Shown here: positions 38,393 through 47,155 of the stretch, one piece after another
Position numbering within the stretch: position 1 is the stretch's first letter
Layout of the letters: the number at the start of each line of letters is the position of its first letter
Assembly: GCA_021776095.1 (NCBI GenBank)
Contig: JAJFGO010000003.1
Location: 165,226-229,225 of the forward strand
DNA from: Kiloniellaceae bacterium
GTDB lineage: Bacteria; Pseudomonadota; Alphaproteobacteria; Kiloniellales; J153
Direction of reading: 5' to 3'
DNA: 64,000 nt
Translations under genes and position numbers: made by a program
Notes under the pieces: generated by a model
Told to the model about the DNA's origin: nothing
The model's database searches: none
What the model saw: the letters and a program-made list of their open reading frames with translations, nothing else

Positions 38393-39730
38393 ATGACGCC
38401 GGCCGCCCGCATTCAGGCTGCAATCGAACTCTTGGACGAGATCCTAACGGCGGACGCGCCCGCCGATCTGGCGGTCGGCCGCTACACCCGCACGCGCCGC
38501 TACATGGGCTCCAAGGACCGCCGGGCGGTGGTCGAGCGGGTCTATGGGACCCTGCGCCGACGCGCGCGCCTGTCCTGGTGGTGCGAACAGGCGGCCGACG
38601 GGCCGGTCAGCGAGAACGGCCGGCGCTTGATTTTGGCCGCCCTTACGCTGAACGAGGATGCAGCGGACCTGCGCGAGATCTTCAATGGCGCGCCTTATCA
38701 CCCGGCGCCGCTAGACGAGAGCGAACTGGCTTTGGTCGCGGTCCTAAACGAGCAAACCCTTAACGATCCGGCGCAAGATACGGCGACCCGGCTGGAGCTG
38801 CCCGCCTGGCTGGAGCCGTGCTTGAGGGCGGCCTTCGGCGCGGACCTGGAGACCGAAGTCTCGGCTTTGAACGGCGAGGCGCCACTCGATTTGCGGGTGA
38901 ATTCCTTGAAAAGCGACCGCGAAGCCGCGCGCGCGGCCTTGGCGGAGGCGTGTATCCAGGCCGCGCCGATCCCGTTTCTGCCTGATGGTTTGCGCGTTGA
39001 GGGGCGCCGGGCGGTGCGAAACACAGCAGCCTTCATTGCCGGGTCAATCGAGGTCCAAGATGCGGGCTCCCAGGTCGTGGCCTTGCTGTGCGATGCCCGG
39101 CCGGACATGGCGGTCGCCGATTTCTGTGCCGGTGCGGGCGGCAAGACCTTGGCCCTCGCGGCCGCCATGGAAAATCGCGGCCGGCTGGTTGCTCTCGACG
39201 TCGATCAGGCCCGCCTTGACCGTAGCGCAGCACGGCTGCGCCGGGCCGGGGTCAGCCTGGTCGAGCGCCAGGTCTTGGAGGGCGAGGGCTGGCTCAAAGA
39301 CAACGCCGGCCGCTTCGACCGCGTTCTGGTCGACGCCCCTTGTTCAGGCTGCGGTGCCTGGCGGCGCGACCCGCACGCGCGCTGGCGCATGACGCCCGAA
39401 TCGCTCGCGCGGGCTCAGGATGCCCAAACAGGGTCCCTGCGCAAGGCGGCCGACCTAGTGCGGCCGGGTGGGCGTCTGATTTATGCCACCTGCTCGCTCT
39501 TGCCCGAGGAAAACGAGATGCAGGTCGAGGCCTTCCTGCGGGACCACAGCGAGTTCACCGTACGTCCGGCCCAAGTCTGGAAAGAAACCCTGGGTGCCAT
39601 GGGCGCCGCACCGCCGAACCTAGCACCGTTCCAGGGCGACTATCTATTTCTGACACCGGCCCGGCATGGCACCGACGGATTCTTCGCGGCGGTCCTGGAA
39701 CGCACGGCAGGCTCGGGATCCCCCCAGTGA
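38393..39730 (+). CDS. RsmB/NOP-family rRNA (cytosine-C5) methyltransferase
   Basis: The 445-residue protein has an N-terminal NusB-like helical part (~1-140) and a C-terminal SAM-dependent domain. Motifs are 'VADFCAGAGGKTLALAAAM', 'LVALDVDQARLDR', 'VLVDAPCSGCGAWRRDPHARW' with the releasing Cys and 'LIYATCSLLPEENEMQVEAFL' with the nucleophilic Cys. It should make 5-methylcytosine in 16S rRNA, probably at the RsmB position, though RsmF-type specificity is not excluded. Its TGA stop overlaps the GTG start of the GNAT gene by four bases. A small GCGGCC/GGCCGC hairpin sits between guaB and its start. Confidence 0.92.
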   Translation: MTPAARIQAAIELLDEILTADAPADLAVGRYTRTRRYMGSKDRRAVVERVYGTLRRRARLSWWCEQAADGPVSENGRRLILAALTLNEDAADLREIFNGAPYHPAPLDESELALVAVLNEQTLNDPAQDTATRLELPAWLEPCLRAAFGADLETEVSALNGEAPLDLRVNSLKSDREAARAALAEACIQAAPIPFLPDGLRVEGRRAVRNTAAFIAGSIEVQDAGSQVVALLCDARPDMAVADFCAGAGGKTLALAAAMENRGRLVALDVDQARLDRSAARLRRAGVSLVERQVLEGEGWLKDNAGRFDRVLVDAPCSGCGAWRRDPHARWRMTPESLARAQDAQTGSLRKAADLVRPGGRLIYATCSLLPEENEMQVEAFLRDHSEFTVRPAQVWKETLGAMGAAPPNLAPFQGDYLFLTPARHGTDGFFAAVLERTAGSGSPQ

Positions 39731-40281
39731 GTGAGACCGTCACGATCCGTGCGGCCCGGCCCGAGGATGCTGCGCGCATCGCGCGGATCGGGGTGGAGAC
39801 TTGGCGCGATGCCTACGCGGGCCTGGTGCCCGACGACTATCTTCTGAACCTGAATGAGGCCCGCCAGGCAGTCCAATGGGAGGCGGCGCCGCGCCGCGCC
39901 CGGGGCAGCCAGGCGGTGTTGGTGGCGGAGATACTTGGCCCTCAGGCACCAAAGGTGATCGGTTTCGGAAGCTGCGGACGGTCACGAACCGGACCCATGC
40001 GGGGCGAGGTTTATACCCTCTATGTAAGCACCGATTGGCAGAACCAAGGTTTCGGCCGAAGTTTGATGTCTGCCTTGTTCGAAATCCTGGCCGGGCACGG
40101 CGTGAACGACGCCGTAATTTGGGTTCTGAGCGGCAACCCCGCGCGTTTTTTCTACGAATCCATGGGTGGAACCCGTCTGGCCGAGCGCAAAGAGCGCTTC
40201 GCCGGCACCCATTTGGAAGAGACCGCTTATGGCTGGCCCGATCTCAAAGCCTGGCTGGCGGAACGCGGCCGCCGGGTTTGA
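39727..40281 (+). CDS. GNAT-family N-acetyltransferase
   Basis: The 184-residue protein begins at GTG 39727, overlapping the upstream stop in a GTGA. The GNAT fold shows in 'VTIRAARPEDAARIARIGVETWRDAYAGLVPDDYL' and the acetyl-CoA loop region 'VYTLYVSTDWQNQGFGRSLMSAL' (Q/RxxGxG/A type), followed by 'WVLSGNPARFFYESMGGTRLAERKERFAG'. The ORF track began far upstream in a shadow frame. Substrate is unknown. It lies between an rRNA methyltransferase gene and guaA, probably in one operon. Confidence 0.88.
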   Translation: MSETVTIRAARPEDAARIARIGVETWRDAYAGLVPDDYLLNLNEARQAVQWEAAPRRARGSQAVLVAEILGPQAPKVIGFGSCGRSRTGPMRGEVYTLYVSTDWQNQGFGRSLMSALFEILAGHGVNDAVIWVLSGNPARFFYESMGGTRLAERKERFAGTHLEETAYGWPDLKAWLAERGRRV

Positions 40282-40344
40282 GCCAAAACGGAACCGCCCG
40301 GTGCAAGGCCTGGACACGGCGCGGGAAATATCTATAGAAGCGCC

Positions 40345-41889
40345 ATGTCGGACCGCATCCTGATTCTCGACTTCGGCTCGCAGGTGACTCAGCTGATCGC
40401 GCGCCGGGTGCGCGAGAGCGGGGTCTACTGCGAAATCGTCCCCTTCAACGCCGACCCGGCCCGGATTCGCGACTTCGGCGCCAAGGGCATCGTCCTATCC
40501 GGCGGTCCGGCGTCGATCACAGCGGCGGAGGCCCCGCGCGCCCCGGATATCGTGTTCCAACTCGGCGTGCCGATCCTCGGTATCTGCTACGGCGAGCAGG
40601 CGATCTGCCAGCAACTGGGCGGCCGGGTCGAAACCTCCGATCATCATGAATTCGGCCGCGCCATAGTCGAGGTCACCGATGTTTCCGGCCTGACCGAAGG
40701 CATTTGGGCCAAGGGCGAACGTCACCAGGTGTGGATGAGTCACGGCGACAAGGTCATGCAATTGCCGGACGGTTTCCGGGTGGTCGGCACTTCGGAGGCG
40801 GCGCCCTATGCCATGATCGCCGACGATGCTCGGCGTATTTACGCGGTGCAGTTTCACCCGGAGGTCGTGCATACCCCGGACGGCGCCAAGCTTCTGACGA
40901 ACTTCACCAAGCAGGTGGCGGGCTGCGGCGGCGACTGGACCATGGCGGCGTTCCGCGATCAGGCCATCGCCAATATCCGCGCGCAAGTGGGGCAGGGGCG
41001 GGTCGTCTGCGGTCTGTCCGGCGGCGTCGATTCCTCAGTCGCCGCGGTCCTGATCCACGAGGCCATCGGCGACCAGTTGACCTGCGTTTTCGTCGATCAT
41101 GGGCTGCTGCGCGCGGGCGAGGCGACGGAGGTGGTCGACCTGTTCCGCGACCACTACAACATTCCGCTGATACACCGGGATGCCGGCGAACTTTTCCTTG
41201 GCAAGTTGGCCGGGGTCAGCGATCCGGAGGCCAAGCGTAAGATCATCGGCGCAACTTTCATCGATGTTTTCGACCAGGACGCGGGGCGGATCGGCGCCGA
41301 CTTCCTGGCACAAGGAACGCTCTATCCCGACGTGATCGAATCGGTTTCCTTCACTGGCGGCCCCTCGGTCACCATCAAGTCGCACCACAACGTGGGTGGT
41401 TTACCGGCCCATATGAAGCTCGATTTGGTCGAGCCCCTGCGTGAGCTTTTCAAGGACGAGGTTCGGGTTCTGGGCCGTGAACTCGGCCTGCCGGAAACTT
41501 TGGTCGGGCGCCATCCCTTTCCGGGACCCGGCCTGGCCATTCGCGTGTTGGGCGAGGTCACGCCCGAACGATGCGCGGTTCTGCGCAAGGCCGACGCGAT
41601 CTATTTGGATGAGATCCGCAAGGCCGGACTCTACGACGCCATCTGGCAGGCCTTCGCCGTGTTGCTGCCGGTCAAGACGGTGGGTGTCATGGGCGATGCG
41701 CGCTCTTACGAATCGGTCTGCGCCCTGCGTGCCGTGACCTCAAGCGACGGTATGACCGCGGAAAGCTATGCCTTCGATCACAGCTTTCTCGCCAATGTCG
41801 CGACGCGCATCGTTAACGAAGTGCGCGGCATCAATCGCGTCGTCTACGACGTGACGTCGAAGCCGCCCGGCACGATCGAGTGGGAATGA
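40345..41889 (+). CDS. guaA: GMP synthase (glutamine-hydrolysing)
   Basis: The 514-residue enzyme aminates XMP to GMP using glutamine and ATP. The N-terminal class I glutaminase has 'LSGGPASI', the nucleophile in '[15 protein letters not shown]' and '[10 protein letters not shown]' (His/Glu). The central ATP-pyrophosphatase has the PP-loop '[20 protein letters not shown]'. The C-terminal dimerisation domain ends in the invariant '[15 protein letters not shown]'. It completes the GMP branch begun by guaB upstream. Confidence 0.98.
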   Translation: MSDRILILDFGSQVTQLIARRVRESGVYCEIVPFNADPARIRDFGAKGIVLSGGPASITAAEAPRAPDIVFQLGVPILGICYGEQAICQQLGGRVETSDHHEFGRAIVEVTDVSGLTEGIWAKGERHQVWMSHGDKVMQLPDGFRVVGTSEAAPYAMIADDARRIYAVQFHPEVVHTPDGAKLLTNFTKQVAGCGGDWTMAAFRDQAIANIRAQVGQGRVVCGLSGGVDSSVAAVLIHEAIGDQLTCVFVDHGLLRAGEATEVVDLFRDHYNIPLIHRDAGELFLGKLAGVSDPEAKRKIIGATFIDVFDQDAGRIGADFLAQGTLYPDVIESVSFTGGPSVTIKSHHNVGGLPAHMKLDLVEPLRELFKDEVRVLGRELGLPETLVGRHPFPGPGLAIRVLGEVTPERCAVLRKADAIYLDEIRKAGLYDAIWQAFAVLLPVKTVGVMGDARSYESVCALRAVTSSDGMTAESYAFDHSFLANVATRIVNEVRGINRVVYDVTSKPPGTIEWE

Positions 41890-42027
41890 TCTGCATTGTT
41901 TCCGAGCCTATCGGCAAGTACGGCCCATCGTGCCTCTCACTCGCAGGCGCAAGAGAAAATGTAACGACGCGCACAGTGCCGCCGCCGAAAAGAGGCTGGC
42001 CGGCTCGGCAGAAAACCGGCGGATGCG

Positions 42028-43218
42028 TTAGCCCACCACGACGTGTTCAAAGGACTTCGGCGCTTTGGTCAGCACGCGCGGAGCGTCCGCGCCGACGACG
42101 ACCGTATCATCGATGCGAAAACCACCTACGCCGGGGAGGTAAATTCCTGGTTCGGCGGAGTACACTTCATTTTCGAGAAGAGCACGGGAGTTGAACGGCA
42201 TGTCACCCGGATATTCGTGACCAACTTGGCCAACGCCATGACCGGTGCGGTGCAGTACATTCTCATGGAATCCCGTTCTGGCAAACACCGCGCGTGCGGC
42301 GGCATCTATGTCTTGAACCGCATTGCCCGCCACCATCTGTTCGATCGACGCTTCATTAGCCTCGAGCGCGGCGTCAAAGGCCTTACGTTGCACATCTGAT
42401 GGATTTCCGCAAAACAGCGTACGCTCATTTTCAATTGTCACGCCATTCAATCGGGGAATGATGATGTTGACAATGCCGTGGCCGTTTTCGATTTGCGCCC
42501 CTGCCTGCCCTCCATCGCCGTGGGGCGAAGAGGACGACGGGCCACTAAGGGTGTAAAACCGCAGCTCGAAATTTTCGCCGGGAAAAATATCCGCCGCCCT
42601 CATAAATGCCATACGCGCAATCGTATAGTCCAGATCATGCACCAGGCGGCCGGGGCGTATTTCTTCAAGATACCGCTCCTGAATCCAATCGCTGAATTGA
42701 CTGATATCCGCCATCACCGCTATTTCTTCTTGGTGCTTGACCCAACGCAGGCTGCGTGTGCCCTCAACCAAAGTGGTGAACCGGGTTTCGGGGTGGGCTT
42801 TGATGATCGTCTCGGTCCAGCCGGAGCTAATGTCGATTCCAAGCGAAGCACCGGCTAACCCGGTTGCGTCAATCGCATCGACCAGAAGTTCGGCAAAGCT
42901 TTTTCGGCTGCGCGTATCGCGTTCATCCAGAGGGAATTCACAATAGATGCTAACGTCGTCCACCCAAAAATTATCGCGCTGCCGGGCAAATCCAATGTGC
43001 CCGGTCGAAAGCGCATTCATCACCGCATGAGGCTTACCATCTCGCGGGATAATCATCGCAATCGGACGCTCCCATGGCTGGACATCCACATGGAAATTGG
43101 AAAAGAACTGAAAAAAATCGGCGCTGAACACGACGAAACCGTCCAGGTTGTACTCATCCATTAGCTGGTTCAAACCATCGCGGCGGTATTGGTAAACGTC
43201 TTTCGACAGAAAGCTCAT
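42028..43218 (-). CDS. Creatinase-like M24-fold protein lacking typical metal ligands
   Basis: The 396-residue protein has a creatinase N-terminal domain (~1-160) and a C-terminal pita-bread domain. The usual two metal Asp residues of M24 peptidases are absent: the region reads 'GIVNIIIPRLNGVTIENERTLFCGN', which matches creatinase ('NTFP...ALERTLFC') rather than a metallopeptidase. His residues of 'HRTGHGVGQVGHEYPG' and Glu of 'SAEPGIYLPGVGGFR' remain. It may therefore hydrolyse a C-N bond in a small molecule, as creatinase or ectoine hydrolase relatives do, rather than peptides. ATG 43218 is the start; the longer track ORF adds an unrelated leader. Confidence 0.8.
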   Translation of the reverse strand: MSFLSKDVYQYRRDGLNQLMDEYNLDGFVVFSADFFQFFSNFHVDVQPWERPIAMIIPRDGKPHAVMNALSTGHIGFARQRDNFWVDDVSIYCEFPLDERDTRSRKSFAELLVDAIDATGLAGASLGIDISSGWTETIIKAHPETRFTTLVEGTRSLRWVKHQEEIAVMADISQFSDWIQERYLEEIRPGRLVHDLDYTIARMAFMRAADIFPGENFELRFYTLSGPSSSSPHGDGGQAGAQIENGHGIVNIIIPRLNGVTIENERTLFCGNPSDVQRKAFDAALEANEASIEQMVAGNAVQDIDAAARAVFARTGFHENVLHRTGHGVGQVGHEYPGDMPFNSRALLENEVYSAEPGIYLPGVGGFRIDDTVVVGADAPRVLTKAPKSFEHVVVG

Positions 43219-43613
43219 TTTCTTGAACCTTTCATGGCAGTGATGGGGTCGCCCCATGCCGCCCACCGCTTCAGCCTGTGTTGGAAAACTAGACCGCATA
43301 AAGCAGTTGCGCGGGTCATGGTGGGAGCGGGGATGAACGGCAACGCTGGGCGAAGTCGCGCATTGGCGGCAGAGGAAATTCAGCCAAATTTCTTGAGTCC
43401 CATCATTGAGAAACGAGCCCGCCGAGGTCAACTTTTTCCAGCACACATTGAAGCGCCGGAGCTATAAAGGGAAGGGCGAGGCAAAGCATGTCAACGAAAT
43501 TCCGGCACCATGGCGCGACACTCAAATTTCCTTCGCGACAAAGCGAGCGCTCAGATCTTGTTCGCCTTCACATGAACTCTTATGTCGCGATCGGATGCCT
43601 CGGCATAGCCGAG
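43219..43613. other. Intergenic stretch upstream of the creatinase-like gene
   Basis: These 395 bases must contain the promoter of the creatinase-like gene and the 3' end of the small membrane gene. A six-base hairpin, CTCGGC (43599-43604) and GCCGAG (43608-43613), touches the stop of the latter and may act as its 3' end. Nothing else can be supported. Confidence 0.4.
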
Positions 43614-43781
43614 TTAGTCTTCCCCGCCAAAGATCGGGAACACGCCGGTTGGACCGCAAAAAGCCATGACCTGTTCGTACAGCCACTGGGTGCTGGTGGT
43701 CCGCAAGTGTGCAGGCAAGAACGCGACCGCGATCAGCATTATCCCGGCCGCAATAACGTGGATGGTGTACTTACGCCGCAT
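43614..43781 (-). CDS. 55-residue single-pass membrane protein
   Basis: The short frame begins MRRKYTIHVIAAGIMLIAVAFLPA, a membrane helix with positive residues first, then a 30-residue tail 'HLRTTSTQWLYEQVMAFCGP' containing one Cys. The ORF track lists a 110-residue version with an upstream shadow. It lies 29 bases after the end of the His-rich gene on the same strand, so it likely belongs to the same transcript. I do not recognise it; it could be an accessory subunit of a periplasmic metal-handling protein. Confidence 0.5.
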   Translation of the reverse strand: MRRKYTIHVIAAGIMLIAVAFLPAHLRTTSTQWLYEQVMAFCGPTGVFPIFGGED

Positions 43782-43810
43782 ACGTTCCGTTCCGGTTGTC
43801 GCGCTGCCCG

Positions 43811-44280
43811 TCAGTGAACGTGCACATCTTTGGTCACCGAGAGTGCCGCGTCGCCTATGGCCATGACGCGATGGTCGTTCGCATTGAGGGTAACGGTAAC
43901 CTGTTTTGCCCTTTTGCGAGCGCACCAATGTGAAACCATGGGCCATGGATACGCGCTAATTTGACTCCGTTGATATAGACGTGCGCGTGACTCTCGCCGT
44001 CTTTGTGCGGTCGGTTGACACTCTCTGGCGCGAAGCGAAAGTTGGACGCCTGGATGTGCAGGTTCCAACCGCTCACCGCGTCCATGGCAATCACGAAATC
44101 CAAGTCGGGGACCGTGGGGCCGCTCGGCACCCTAACCATCTCGCCATGTTGGTGGGCGCCTTTGTCGTGGCCATCGCTCATTTCCGCATGCTCGGCATGA
44201 GTCTTGGGCTTGTTATCCGCAAGAACGGGTGCGGCCAGGAGCACCAGGACCCAGCCCATTGCGATATAACGTGCCACCAT
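43811..44280 (-). pseudogene. His-rich periplasmic protein gene broken by a frameshift
   Basis: From ATG 44280 the frame gives a signal peptide (MVARYIAMGWVLVLLAAPVLA), a His-rich stretch ('HAEHAEMSDGHDKGAHQHGE') and 'HAHVYINGVKLARIHGPWFHIGALAKGQ', then runs into unlikely sequence ('NRLPLPSMRTTIASWP'). The other minus frame continues with convincing protein, 'VTVTLNANDHRVMAIGDAAL', ending at 43811. A one-base loss near 43902 joins them into a single ~155-residue periplasmic protein. The His-rich N-terminus suggests binding of copper or another metal. It could also be a sequencing error. The small membrane gene follows. Confidence 0.65.
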
Positions 44281-44426
44281 CCTGTAATCTTTCTGCTGTA
44301 CCCGCTTGAGACGGTCCTAGATATCATTTGCTGTCCACGCAGAAAACCTTCGTGCGGCAGGTCCGACCCTCGCCCTATCTCCGGGAGGCGGCGCAGGAGG
44401 TGGCCGCTTCGGGCCGGCCGCGGCCG

Positions 44427-45524
44427 TTAGGTGTATTTCACGACCGCCCGCTTGATTTCCCTAAGGAGCTGTGCGCCGACATCGCCGCCGGTGCCCTGGA
44501 TCCGATTCTTAAAGACGGTGCGAATTGCGTCGATATGCGCCTCAATCAGCTTCAAGGTGTTGTCACCGATGAGCATGTCGGGATTGTCGGTCGCGCCAAT
44601 CAGCGACATCCCGAAGTCGGTGATCAACTGGTAGTCGAAGGTCCCGCCTTGATTGTGCAGTTCATGCGCGATCCGGTTTATATTTGCGACATGCGTGCGG
44701 TTGCTCTTGAGCGGCGCATCGGCGGGCGTCAGGGCCGCCAAGGACGTCGCCATCGATTCGATATACTTCTCGACCCAGGCGGCATAGTCGCCAACCAGTT
44801 CCTGAATGCGCTCCTCCGCCGCGCGGATTACCTCGGGATCGAATTCGACCGGACCGCGCATTGCTTCTGGGCCGAGCTTGACGCGGACGCGGTTGTCCGG
44901 GCGGAAGTGGATGGCCCGTACGTTGTCGCGCAGGGTGCGTATATTCGAACCCGGCCTGACGGTCTGAATCTGGTGGGGCGTGGTTTGCCGGCGCTCCTCC
45001 TCGATTGGGAGAGTCGTCCGCTGCGGCTCCCCTTCGGCCGGGAGGGTCGTCCGTCGCCGATCAGGCCCGAAGTAGCCCTGTGCCAAGATGAATTGATGGT
45101 TCGCATTGACGATGGACAAGACCTTGTCGGCCAGGGACTGGACCGAGAAGGGCTTGGCCAGCACGCCATTGACTCCCGCGTCGCGCGCCTCCTGAACCAC
45201 GTCCCGGCTGGCCGCGCCGGAGACCATGACGAAAGGCACGAAGCGGTCTGGCGCACCTTCGCCGGTCCGGACCCAGCGCAGGAAAAGATTGCCGTCAATC
45301 CCCGGCATCATGTAGTCGGAAAGAATCAAATCGACCTCGCCCAGGCCAGCCGCGATCCGCTCGGCACCGCGCAGCTTCAGACGTTCGATGGCAGCCGCGC
45401 CGTCGGCCTCCTCAACGATTCTTCTGACTCCGAACACACGGAGCGCCGAGGAAAGTAACCTGCGCATGAAGGCGTTGTCGTCGACGACGAGAACGCAGAT
45501 TCTCTCCCAATTCAGGTTCGCCAT
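44427..45524 (-). CDS. Receiver-domain protein with C-terminal HPt-like helical domain (copy 2)
   Basis: This 365-residue protein is a paralogue of 19559-20623 with the same architecture and more than half the residues identical by eye. The receiver starts 'LNWERICVLVVDDNAFMRRLL' and has phosphoacceptor Asp in 'LILSDYMMPGIDGNLFLRW' and Lys in 'VLAKPFS'. The 'YFGPDRRR' linker is followed by a short internal repeat (RTTLPAEGE / RTTLPIEEE) that copy 1 lacks. The C-terminus has 'INRIAHELHNQGGTFDY', so the putative phosphotransfer His is kept although the following Gly is Asn. No DNA-binding domain. It lies downstream of a cyclic-nucleotide-binding protein gene but a hairpin separates them. Confidence 0.85.
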   Translation of the reverse strand: MANLNWERICVLVVDDNAFMRRLLSSALRVFGVRRIVEEADGAAAIERLKLRGAERIAAGLGEVDLILSDYMMPGIDGNLFLRWVRTGEGAPDRFVPFVMVSGAASRDVVQEARDAGVNGVLAKPFSVQSLADKVLSIVNANHQFILAQGYFGPDRRRTTLPAEGEPQRTTLPIEEERRQTTPHQIQTVRPGSNIRTLRDNVRAIHFRPDNRVRVKLGPEAMRGPVEFDPEVIRAAEERIQELVGDYAAWVEKYIESMATSLAALTPADAPLKSNRTHVANINRIAHELHNQGGTFDYQLITDFGMSLIGATDNPDMLIGDNTLKLIEAHIDAIRTVFKNRIQGTGGDVGAQLLREIKRAVVKYT

Positions 45525-45596
45525 GACGGATACGATGCTCGTGCTTGCGCTATTCTCGGATGATGGCGGTGAGGCGACGGAATATCAAAAGGATTG

Positions 45597-45614
45597 AGTC
45601 CGGCAGGCCGGACT
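45597..45614 (-). terminator. Hairpin with T-stretch between the cNMP-binding gene and receiver copy 2
   Basis: Eight-base arms AGTCCGGC and GCCGGACT nearly touch (two-base centre). On the minus strand it is followed by CAATCCTTTTGATATT. It lies about 155 bases after the cNMP-binding gene and 73 bases before the receiver gene, so it may end the former's transcript. Confidence 0.45.
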
Positions 45615-45769
45615 GCAAACCGAGAAAAGCACGCCTGGCCAGGATCAGGTCAGCCACCAACTACCGCACCGACCGCCTGCGATGTAAAAAACTCGCCGCG
45701 ATCACGTTGGACATGCGGGTGTCGCTCTGCCGCGATGCCCCGCGCTTAACCGCTCCTGGGGCTAACGCG

Positions 45770-46138
45770 TCAGTCCGCACCAGTTTGGTCGATCTGCGCC
45801 AATCTCCTGTTCGCCTCGCGGAGCCGGTCGAACAAGACCTTCAATAAGTCGATGGCTTCGTCTGGGTTCTTGCGAAGCATGTCCAAGAACTCCGCTGGCG
45901 TAACCGGTGCGCACACCACCCTACTCAGAGCCAAGGCACTAGCAGAACGGGGCTGGTTGTCGATCGCGCCCATTTCGCCGACATACTCGCCGGCGCCAAC
46001 CACTGCGATCTCCTTCGCGTTGGCCGTTTCGTAGCCTTTCATGATCTGAACTTTACCGGAAATGATCAGATAGGCGGCGTCGCTCGCCGATCCCTCTCGG
46101 AAGATCACGTCGCCTGGCTCGTAATTCGGCCATGCCAT
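45770..46138 (-). CDS. Single-domain cyclic-nucleotide-binding protein
   Basis: The 122-residue product is one cNMP-binding beta-barrel: 'YEPGDVIFREGSASDAAYLIISGKVQIMKG' and the phosphate cassette 'YVGEMGAIDNQPRSASALAL', with the Glu and Arg that contact the cyclic phosphate present. A C-terminal helix follows and there is no DNA-binding wing, so it cannot be a Crp repressor by itself. It may be a diffusible cAMP/cGMP sensor or a partner subunit. ATG 46138 follows a GGAG site; the track start at TTG 46153 includes that site. The receiver/HPt-like gene lies downstream on the same strand. Confidence 0.87.
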   Translation of the reverse strand: MAWPNYEPGDVIFREGSASDAAYLIISGKVQIMKGYETANAKEIAVVGAGEYVGEMGAIDNQPRSASALALSRVVCAPVTPAEFLDMLRKNPDEAIDLLKVLFDRLREANRRLAQIDQTGAD

Positions 46139-46265
46139 TATGCTGAACTCCAATCTTCGGGAAAGCTATCCGCGGGCGGGCGCTGTGTCACGGGGTTATC
46201 CCTTGGTCTCGGCTTTGTCCACATAGCGCGTCAGGTCTAATATGGAGACGGGCCCCACCCAAACC

Positions 46266-47033
46266 TCACTTTTTCTTCGGCAGGCGCCGCAGGACGCGGT
46301 CGCTCACGGCCGGGGGCAGGGCGGCAATCAAGCGGACCAAGGCGTACATGGGCCACGGAAAGGCAATGCGGGCCCGGTTGCGAGCCAGGCCGCGCCGGAT
46401 AATGCCGGCGGCCCTCTCGGCACTCATTAACATGGGCATGGGAAAGTCGTTGACCGCGGTCATGGGGGTTTCGACATAGCCGGGACAGATCACGCTGACG
46501 CCGATTCCGTCTTGATGTAGATGGCCGCGCAGGGCCTCGCCCCAGACCCGCACGGCGGCCTTACTGGCGCAATAGGCCGGCGCGCCCGGAAAGCCGCGAA
46601 ACGCCGCGAGCGAGGCCATGACGGCAACCTGCCCACGCCGGCGCGCCCGCATACGAGCCACCGCGGGCAGCACGGTATCGATCGCGCCTTCGACGTTGAT
46701 CGCCATGATCCGGCGGATCTGGACCTCGCTCTCTCCCGCACCGCCGGTTCCGGCCGAGATGCCGGCATTGGCGATCACCAGATCGAGCGGCGCACGTTCA
46801 TCGGCCGCCGCAATCCAATCCGATAGGGCGGCCCGGTCCAAGACGTCGACGGCCCGCGCCTCGGCTTCGGCACCCGCATCGCGGCAGGCGGCCGCAACCG
46901 TCGCCAGCCGACCCGCGTCGCGCCCACCGAGCGCTAAGGTGACACCCGGCGCGGCGTAGGCCCGGGCCAAGGCCGCGCCTAGGCCGCTGGACCCACCGGT
47001 GATGAGGATAGATCGGGGCTGATTGAAGACCAT
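46266..47033 (-). CDS. Short-chain dehydrogenase/reductase
   Basis: The 255-residue classical SDR has the NAD(P) motif 'ILITGGSSGLGAALARAYA', 'VIANAGISAG', and the catalytic 'YCASKAAVRVWGEALRGHL' (YxxxK) with Ser upstream in 'MASLAAFRGF'. 'ICPGYVETPM' and a hydrophobic C-terminus ending in KKK follow. Substrate cannot be inferred. The ORF track extends 96 residues into a shadow frame; ATG 47033 opens the family N-terminus. It is divergent from yicC. Confidence 0.92.
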   Translation of the reverse strand: MVFNQPRSILITGGSSGLGAALARAYAAPGVTLALGGRDAGRLATVAAACRDAGAEAEARAVDVLDRAALSDWIAAADERAPLDLVIANAGISAGTGGAGESEVQIRRIMAINVEGAIDTVLPAVARMRARRRGQVAVMASLAAFRGFPGAPAYCASKAAVRVWGEALRGHLHQDGIGVSVICPGYVETPMTAVNDFPMPMLMSAERAAGIIRRGLARNRARIAFPWPMYALVRLIAALPPAVSDRVLRRLPKKK

Positions 47034-47155
47034 TCTCCATAAATGGCGGCCCTGCGGGACGGGCACAAGTTTCTCGGCGCCTTGTTGCTGAAATGTCCGG
47101 GGGCTATAAAGACGCGCGCTCCATCTCCGCCGCGCCGCAAATTCAGGATACCGCC

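Noticed and set aside
44384-44426. GC-rich inverted segments after receiver copy 2 as a terminator
   Set aside because: The ggccgc/gcggcc blocks are simple high-GC sequence without a clean single stem or T-run.
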